Source: Sphingomonadales bacterium UBA7473 (lineage in GTDB: Bacteria; Pseudomonadota; Alphaproteobacteria; Sphingomonadales; Sphingomonadaceae). From it: a stretch of DNA of 9,254 nucleotides. Under the pieces are notes generated by a model. That model saw nothing but the letters and a program-made list of their open reading frames with translations. It was not told where the DNA came from and did not search any database. How positions within the stretch are numbered: position 1 is the stretch's first letter; each line of letters starts with the position of its first letter. This document shows positions 4,722 through 9,254 of this stretch, one piece after another. The stretch covers positions 16,614 through 25,867 of the forward strand of contig DLOX01000291.1 of NCBI GenBank assembly GCA_002478575.1, read 5' to 3'. Position numbers and translations under genes: made by a program.

Positions 4722-6756
4722 AATAACCTCCTGTTTCCTGATTCTTCAAACGATACACTAATTGTGTTAAGGCCTTGTCTTCCGGTATGGTTTCTGATTT
4801 CTTTTCAAGCGCTTGGAGAGCATCGAGATCTCCCTGAACTGCGCGAGAAATGAGCTCAGAAAGAGCCTTGCGATCTTCGGCTGCCATGTCCGGTACGGGC
4901 TCAAAAATGCCGATCTTGGACGCGCGACCGCGCAACACCACATTGCCCATCGGCCGGAAGATATCGAGGTCGCACCGCTCAACAACCGTTTCGCTGACAA
5001 GGATGCGGGACTTGGTTTGCTTGTTGGCGGATTCAAGCCGTGCCGCGGTATTCATGCTATCGCCAAGTGCAGTATACTGAATGCGACCTTCGCCCCCGAA
5101 GTTGCCGACAATCGCTTCGCCATAGTGAAGGCCAACGCGAGTGACGCCAATAGCTGGCACGCCTTCGGGAACGGTCCTGCGGAATTCCTCGCCAGCCTCA
5201 TGCATGGCTATTGCGGCTTTGACAGCGCGTTCGCAATCATCGGGACGGCTGATCGGAGCGCCCCAGAAAGCAACGACGGCATCGCCCACAAATTTGTCGA
5301 TTGTGCCGCCATGGGCCAAGACCACTTCACTTAGCATATCGAGATAGCGGTTGAGGAGCTTGGCAACCATCGCTGGCTTGATCGCGTGGCTGAGTTTGGT
5401 GAAGCCTTCAAGGTCAGTGAAGACCACGTAAATTTCCCGCATTTCGCCACCAAGTTGAAGCGAGTCCGGGTCCTTCATGATTTCGGCAGCAACGTCAGCC
5501 GGCAGATATTTGCCAAGTGCAGATTGTGCGAACTTGCGTTGCTCTGCACCCAATGCGCGGGCCGCGGCTCCCACTATCGAGAAGCCAAGGAACCAGCCAA
5601 CGATCCAACCAAAGCCGGGCAAGCCATAGGTTTCGAAATCAAGGCTCGACAGATAGAAGGGGATGCCGACAATAGCGATCAACTGGATCACCAAGAAGAT
5701 GCCGGAAAGGGCAGGGCGCTTGTTGAGCGCTGCTGTCAAACCACCGGCCAGCACGGCCAGAAAGGCAGCGGCCCAAAGGATGGGTGTTGGGATTTCCTTC
5801 AAAAGACGGCCGTCCATCATCTGAGCAAGCATATGAGCGAAGAGCTCAACCCCCCAAATCTGCTTGCTTTCGCCCGCTTCCATAGAACGGCTAAGCGGCG
5901 TTTCGAAAATATCAGTGTCCTGAATATTGCCACCGATGAGGACATATTTGCCCTGTACCTGTTGGCGGAACATCTCTGTGGCCTCCGGTGATTCAAACAA
6001 CGCATCTTCGCTGAACGTGTCGATTGGAATTGCGGCAAAGATCGGCTGATCCTTCAGCTCTTGGCGACGGAATGCCAAGCTGCCTGTATAGGTCGCAAAT
6101 TCCGTCGCGCCCGGGTTCATCGCGTTGGGAATGCGCAAGGGCGAGCCAGGAATGACTTCGGCCCAGCGCCGCATCACATTGTCATTATCCGTGTGGATGA
6201 CGATGCTGGTTGGACGAACCGCGCTGCCTTTGGCGATTTCGCGTTGGAAATTCTCAAGAAACTCTTGCTGTTCGAATAGGATCTTGTCGCTGGCTGTTTC
6301 AATTGATGCGTGCGCCAAAAATGTTGGCGTCTTCATCGACTGAAAGGCTTCGATGAGGAATTTGTCATCAGACTGAGGCTGATCGATAAGAATATCGATC
6401 CCGATGGCTTTCGCGCCCATGCCATCAAGCCGCTTCAGCGCTTTCGCCAGCGTAGTCCGATCAAGGGGCGATCGCTTGCCCGTCTTGATCAACGTCTGAT
6501 CCGTGTAGGGCACCATCAGGATGCGATCATCCTGCTTCACCGTTGGCGCAGTTGCGATCATCCGCGCATCAAACAGCGCATGTTCGGCGTCGACAAACAG
6601 GGGCGCTGACCAGCTGAAGCGCGCGATCAATAGCGCGAGGATCAACCCCACGACGGACATCGCCGTCCGCCCCCAGCCAATCTGGCTGAACAAGCCGTTG
6701 AGTTTCTTCAAGATGCCGCCGCGTGCGACTTCTTCGGTTTCGTCAATATCAGACAT
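4708..6756 (-). CDS. CHASE2-domain membrane adenylate cyclase, class III
   Basis: A 682-residue receptor-type cyclase. A cytoplasmic lead is followed by one membrane helix (about 31-49), a periplasmic CHASE2 sensor domain (about 55-320, with the typical VQGKYVLIGG and FETPL...IWGVELFAHML segments), three closely spaced helices (about 325-343, 351-370, 379-399), and a cytoplasmic cyclase domain (about 440-618). Catalytic residues are complete: metal ligands D448 (VVFTDLEGF) and D492 (DKFVGDAV), purine-selecting K488, and transition-state N569 and R573 (DSMNTAARLE). The usual adenine-binding Asp is T562 (QYTALGD), the pattern of class IIIb cyclases. The Lys points to ATP rather than GTP as substrate. 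About 60 further residues form a helical tail. The start ATG has GAGG 5 bases upstream, 23 bases after the CHAT stop. The CHASE2 ligand is unknown. Confidence 0.95.
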   Translation of the reverse strand: MSDIDETEEVARGGILKKLNGLFSQIGWGRTAMSVVGLILALLIARFSWSAPLFVDAEHALFDARMIATAPTVKQDDRILMVPYTDQTLIKTGKRSPLDRTTLAKALKRLDGMGAKAIGIDILIDQPQSDDKFLIEAFQSMKTPTFLAHASIETASDKILFEQQEFLENFQREIAKGSAVRPTSIVIHTDNDNVMRRWAEVIPGSPLRIPNAMNPGATEFATYTGSLAFRRQELKDQPIFAAIPIDTFSEDALFESPEATEMFRQQVQGKYVLIGGNIQDTDIFETPLSRSMEAGESKQIWGVELFAHMLAQMMDGRLLKEIPTPILWAAAFLAVLAGGLTAALNKRPALSGIFLVIQLIAIVGIPFYLSSLDFETYGLPGFGWIVGWFLGFSIVGAAARALGAEQRKFAQSALGKYLPADVAAEIMKDPDSLQLGGEMREIYVVFTDLEGFTKLSHAIKPAMVAKLLNRYLDMLSEVVLAHGGTIDKFVGDAVVAFWGAPISRPDDCERAVKAAIAMHEAGEEFRRTVPEGVPAIGVTRVGLHYGEAIVGNFGGEGRIQYTALGDSMNTAARLESANKQTKSRILVSETVVERCDLDIFRPMGNVVLRGRASKIGIFEPVPDMAAEDRKALSELISRAVQGDLDALQALEKKSETIPEDKALTQLVYRLKNQETGGYYVLD
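4727..4732 (-). promoter_or_regulatory. Perfect AGGAGG ribosome site inside the cyclase coding end
   Basis: AGGAGG followed by TTATT and ATG gives ideal strength and a 5-base spacing for the secreted-protein gene. The same bases encode the Gly-Gly-Tyr-Tyr end of the cyclase, so the signal is embedded in a coding sequence. Confidence 0.85.
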
Positions 6757-6779
6757 TTTTGCCTCGCCTTCTAGGTCGA

Positions 6780-9254
6780 TTATTTTTGAGCGTCGGCGGA
6801 TGCGATTTGCGTCCGGGTTTCGCTGGTGATGGGCTTGCTGGCATCACCAACAATCGAGAACGCGCCCCAGTAATAGGGATGCGAGGTGAGCGGATCATCC
6901 ATCAGACGGACTTGCGAGCGGCGCATGGATTCACCCACAGCGCTCTCCGTTCCCCCTTCATAAATGACAGACATCAGCTTGCGCGTGGCATCATAATCAT
7001 CGGGGATGGGCCAATGGCTTGCAATGACCGAACGGGCACCGGCACCAACGAATGCACGCACCAAACCATCAAGAGCGAAATTGCCGCCCGTGGTGATGCC
7101 TGCTTCGCGTGTTGCCGCAAGCGTTGCTGCCCCAGCCGTATCGCATGCCGAAAGGATGATCGTGTCCGCATCCAGCTTCAGGTCAAAAATTTCTTTGAAG
7201 CTCAACAGTCCATCGGACTTTTGTTCACCAAAGGACGTGACCAAAGCGGGACGAGCAGGGCAGCCGGGTTTCGGGGCTGTCACAAGTCCATGGGTGGCGA
7301 ATTGGATGATCCGAAAATCCTTCAGATCCGCCCGATCACGCAGCATCGTATCCGAATATTCGGCTTCGATAATCACTTCATTGCCGATGCCGCCCAACAG
7401 TTTTGATGCGAGTTTCAATTCGGCGGACGAGATCGGCTTGCTCCAAAGTGAGAGGCCCCAATCGCATGGGTCACGGCCTTCCTCGGTCTTTGGCGCATGA
7501 GCGAGCCGCTCTACGGGCGTATTCTGTCCGACGCCGAGATAACGCTTTTTGGCCTTTGATGGCGCGATGCGGCGGACATCAAGAAAGGACTGAGCAGACA
7601 CTGCCGTCGAAACAACACGATCCCGCCCGAGCCAGGCGACGCCTGTGAAATCAAACTCATCGGGATTGCCACCCTTTTGACGTTCATTGTAAGCGTCCAC
7701 ACCTGCGCGTTCTGTCACGAGAACATTGGCGGGTAGTTTGAGGAGCGGACCATCTGGCTCGAAGATCAAGTGATTGACCTTCTGAAGGCCGCCTTCGAGC
7801 TTGCCGAACAGCAACGAGTACATTTTGTGGGACGCTTCGAGGTTGAACGGATTGGTTGTCAGCTGGTTCGCTTCCTCCACAACGATGCTGTCGCGGATTG
7901 TGTTGGTTAGCTTTTCAAGCTCTGTCTTGGTCGCATCAATCTCGAAGATTTTGGCGTCGCCATTGTGCGCGAAAATCGCATAGGTCGCTTCGCCAACGAA
8001 GAGCATCTTGTAATAAGCTTCCCCGGCCTCGAGCCCCTTCATCAATTCGTCAAGCGGCAGCGAGGAGTTTGACATCACACGGAATTTTGGAAAGGCAGCC
8101 AACTTGGCAAGAAGCGCTGTTTGTTCGGCGCCCGCCCGCTTGCGAGAGACTTGTGCCGCAGCCAAAGCATCATTGTCGGCAGGCGTCCGTGCCTCAATTG
8201 CAGTGAGCCGGCTGATCTCAACGTCATTTGCAACAATTTCGCGCGTCAGATTGACTGATTGGCGGAACAGGGCAGAGGCCTCATCGCTGCCACCCGAAAG
8301 TTCACGAGCCAGAACGGCTTGGGTTTGAGCAACCCCGGGACGAACCAGCGCTTGACTGGCCGCGAAGAAGTCCGTTTTCGCCGTTGGTCCGTTTTGTTTC
8401 ACCAAGGCATCAAAATAGGGTTTGATCAGCGCGCGCATAGCGTCGCTTCCGCCGGGGATCTGCGAGGCTCTGTTGACCAACTCGCGATAGGTCTCGATGG
8501 CGGCGGTTTGTTCGCCATTGCGGGCTTGAACGCTCGCAAGACGTGCCCGAGCAGCCAATGTCGTTGCCGACTCTGGATATTCGGACATATATGTGGCCAA
8601 TGCCTCGCGAAGATAGGTTTTCGCGGTTTCGGCATTGCCTTCGCTTTCGGCAATCATGGCAAGTTCAGTCGAAGCACTGGCAAGGATCCATGCCATGCTG
8701 CGGACTTGCCCGGCGCGAACTGAGGCAAAACTTTCTACGCTCTTGGCCAGCGCGGCTTTCGCGGCCGTTTTGTCGCCCTTCAATCGGAAAGAAACACCGC
8801 GGAGATAGTCGGCTTGCGCATCAAGCAAAGTGCCGCGCTCATTTTCGTTGAGCCGGGTCGATCCGCCGCCGAGGCGTGTCATCGCGTCATCATCGATCGC
8901 AAGCCGTTGAGCGAGTTTCTTGTCGATATAGCCTGCGGACAGCCGCTCGCTGAGCTTCGATGCCTCGGAAATGCGAGCGACTGGGGATTGAAGCGCTTCC
9001 AATGCCGCATCTGGTTTTCGCAGGTTGAGCTGATGCATGGCTCGCATGTTCCGGAACAACCGACCGAATAGGGGATCCGATCCATCTGCTGCACGAGACG
9101 CTTCTGCAAACAGTCGATCCGCTTCAGCCGCATTGCCAAGGTTTGACTGCTGCATCGCTTGGTTGGCGAGATATTCTGCGGTCTTTGCGGCACCACTTTC
9201 GTTCATCCGAGCACGACCGACGAGAGCTTCGAAAAACTCTGATGCCTCGGCATA
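6780..9254 (-). CDS. TPR-CHAT caspase-like protease, 5' end beyond window
   Basis: The frame is open to the right edge. An ATG at 9206 exists, but the 16 codons upstream of it (YAEASEFFEALVGRAR) have no stop and read like more helical repeat, so the gene most likely continues outside the window. Numbering from that Met, residues 1-330 are helical, alanine-rich TPR-like repeats (for example around 9-40, 130-165, 180-245). Residues 330-375 look like a coiled coil. The CHAT domain spans about 390-788. The caspase-like dyad is intact: H639 in IQFATHGLV and C688 in IILSACDTAGA. The C-terminal SVIASHWPIPDD and SHPYYWGAFSIVG are CHAT hallmarks. CHAT proteins are clan CD cysteine proteases related to separase and to the TPR-CHAT protein of type III-E CRISPR. 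Cell location is unknown because the N-terminus is missing. It heads the visible part of an operon with the cyclase. Confidence 0.95.
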   Translation of the reverse strand, partial: YAEASEFFEALVGRARMNESGAAKTAEYLANQAMQQSNLGNAAEADRLFAEASRAADGSDPLFGRLFRNMRAMHQLNLRKPDAALEALQSPVARISEASKLSERLSAGYIDKKLAQRLAIDDDAMTRLGGGSTRLNENERGTLLDAQADYLRGVSFRLKGDKTAAKAALAKSVESFASVRAGQVRSMAWILASASTELAMIAESEGNAETAKTYLREALATYMSEYPESATTLAARARLASVQARNGEQTAAIETYRELVNRASQIPGGSDAMRALIKPYFDALVKQNGPTAKTDFFAASQALVRPGVAQTQAVLARELSGGSDEASALFRQSVNLTREIVANDVEISRLTAIEARTPADNDALAAAQVSRKRAGAEQTALLAKLAAFPKFRVMSNSSLPLDELMKGLEAGEAYYKMLFVGEATYAIFAHNGDAKIFEIDATKTELEKLTNTIRDSIVVEEANQLTTNPFNLEASHKMYSLLFGKLEGGLQKVNHLIFEPDGPLLKLPANVLVTERAGVDAYNERQKGGNPDEFDFTGVAWLGRDRVVSTAVSAQSFLDVRRIAPSKAKKRYLGVGQNTPVERLAHAPKTEEGRDPCDWGLSLWSKPISSAELKLASKLLGGIGNEVIIEAEYSDTMLRDRADLKDFRIIQFATHGLVTAPKPGCPARPALVTSFGEQKSDGLLSFKEIFDLKLDADTIILSACDTAGAATLAATREAGITTGGNFALDGLVRAFVGAGARSVIASHWPIPDDYDATRKLMSVIYEGGTESAVGESMRRSQVRLMDDPLTSHPYYWGAFSIVGDASKPITSETRTQIASADAQK

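Noticed and set aside
5386..7406. Long plus-strand open frames opposite the cyclase and CHAT genes (5386-5991 with 201 codons, 6723-7406 with 227 codons)
   Set aside because: They lie wholly or mostly antisense to genes with full domain signatures, show no recognisable motifs, and have cysteine/arginine/histidine-rich composition typical of shadow frames.
1..9254. CRISPR arrays, insertion sequences, or a gasdermin-like target for the CHAT protease
   Set aside because: No spaced direct repeats, transposase frames or terminal inverted repeats were found, and none of the neighbouring proteins resembles a gasdermin.

Overview
The window looks like a chromosomal piece of an alphaproteobacterium, most likely in the Sphingomonadales. 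The basis is the run of genes in the left third (NDUFAF5/BioC-like methyltransferase, divergent ComF, glutaredoxin 3, nitrilase-family amidase, DUF1178 protein, tRNA-Arg), which I recognise as typical of that group, plus the style of the proteins. This is recognition from memory; no search was run. Coding density is very high and no stretch over 300 bases lacks a gene.

Left part (1-2975). A methyltransferase gene runs off the left edge on the minus strand. A 49-base gap separates it from a plus-strand run: comF, grxC (GGAG ribosome site, start at 1311), a nitrilase-superfamily amidase starting with GTG, and a DUF1178 zinc-ribbon protein overlapping the amidase by 4 bases (GTGA). A tRNA-Arg with anticodon CCT and an encoded CCA end closes this block. 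These are housekeeping functions: thiol redox and probable glutathione-related metabolite repair, a ComF phosphoribosyltransferase-fold protein, and arginine decoding of AGG.

Right part (2987-9254), all on the minus strand. Read in transcription order it holds a TPR-CHAT caspase-like protease whose 5' end lies beyond the window, a membrane CHASE2 class III adenylate cyclase, a small secreted protein of unknown function overlapping the cyclase by 14 bases, a terminator-like hairpin, and a CpdA-like metallophosphoesterase starting with TTG. The first three are tightly packed (23-base gap, then 14-base overlap) and should be one operon. The phosphoesterase is either a separate unit or an attenuated fourth gene.

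The right part is the most interesting region. It joins an extracytoplasmic sensor domain (CHASE2) linked to cAMP synthesis, a protease with an intact His-Cys dyad on a helical-repeat scaffold, a secreted partner, and next door an enzyme of a family that can destroy cAMP. I infer a signalling or stress/defence module, but no effector target is visible and the function is unproven.
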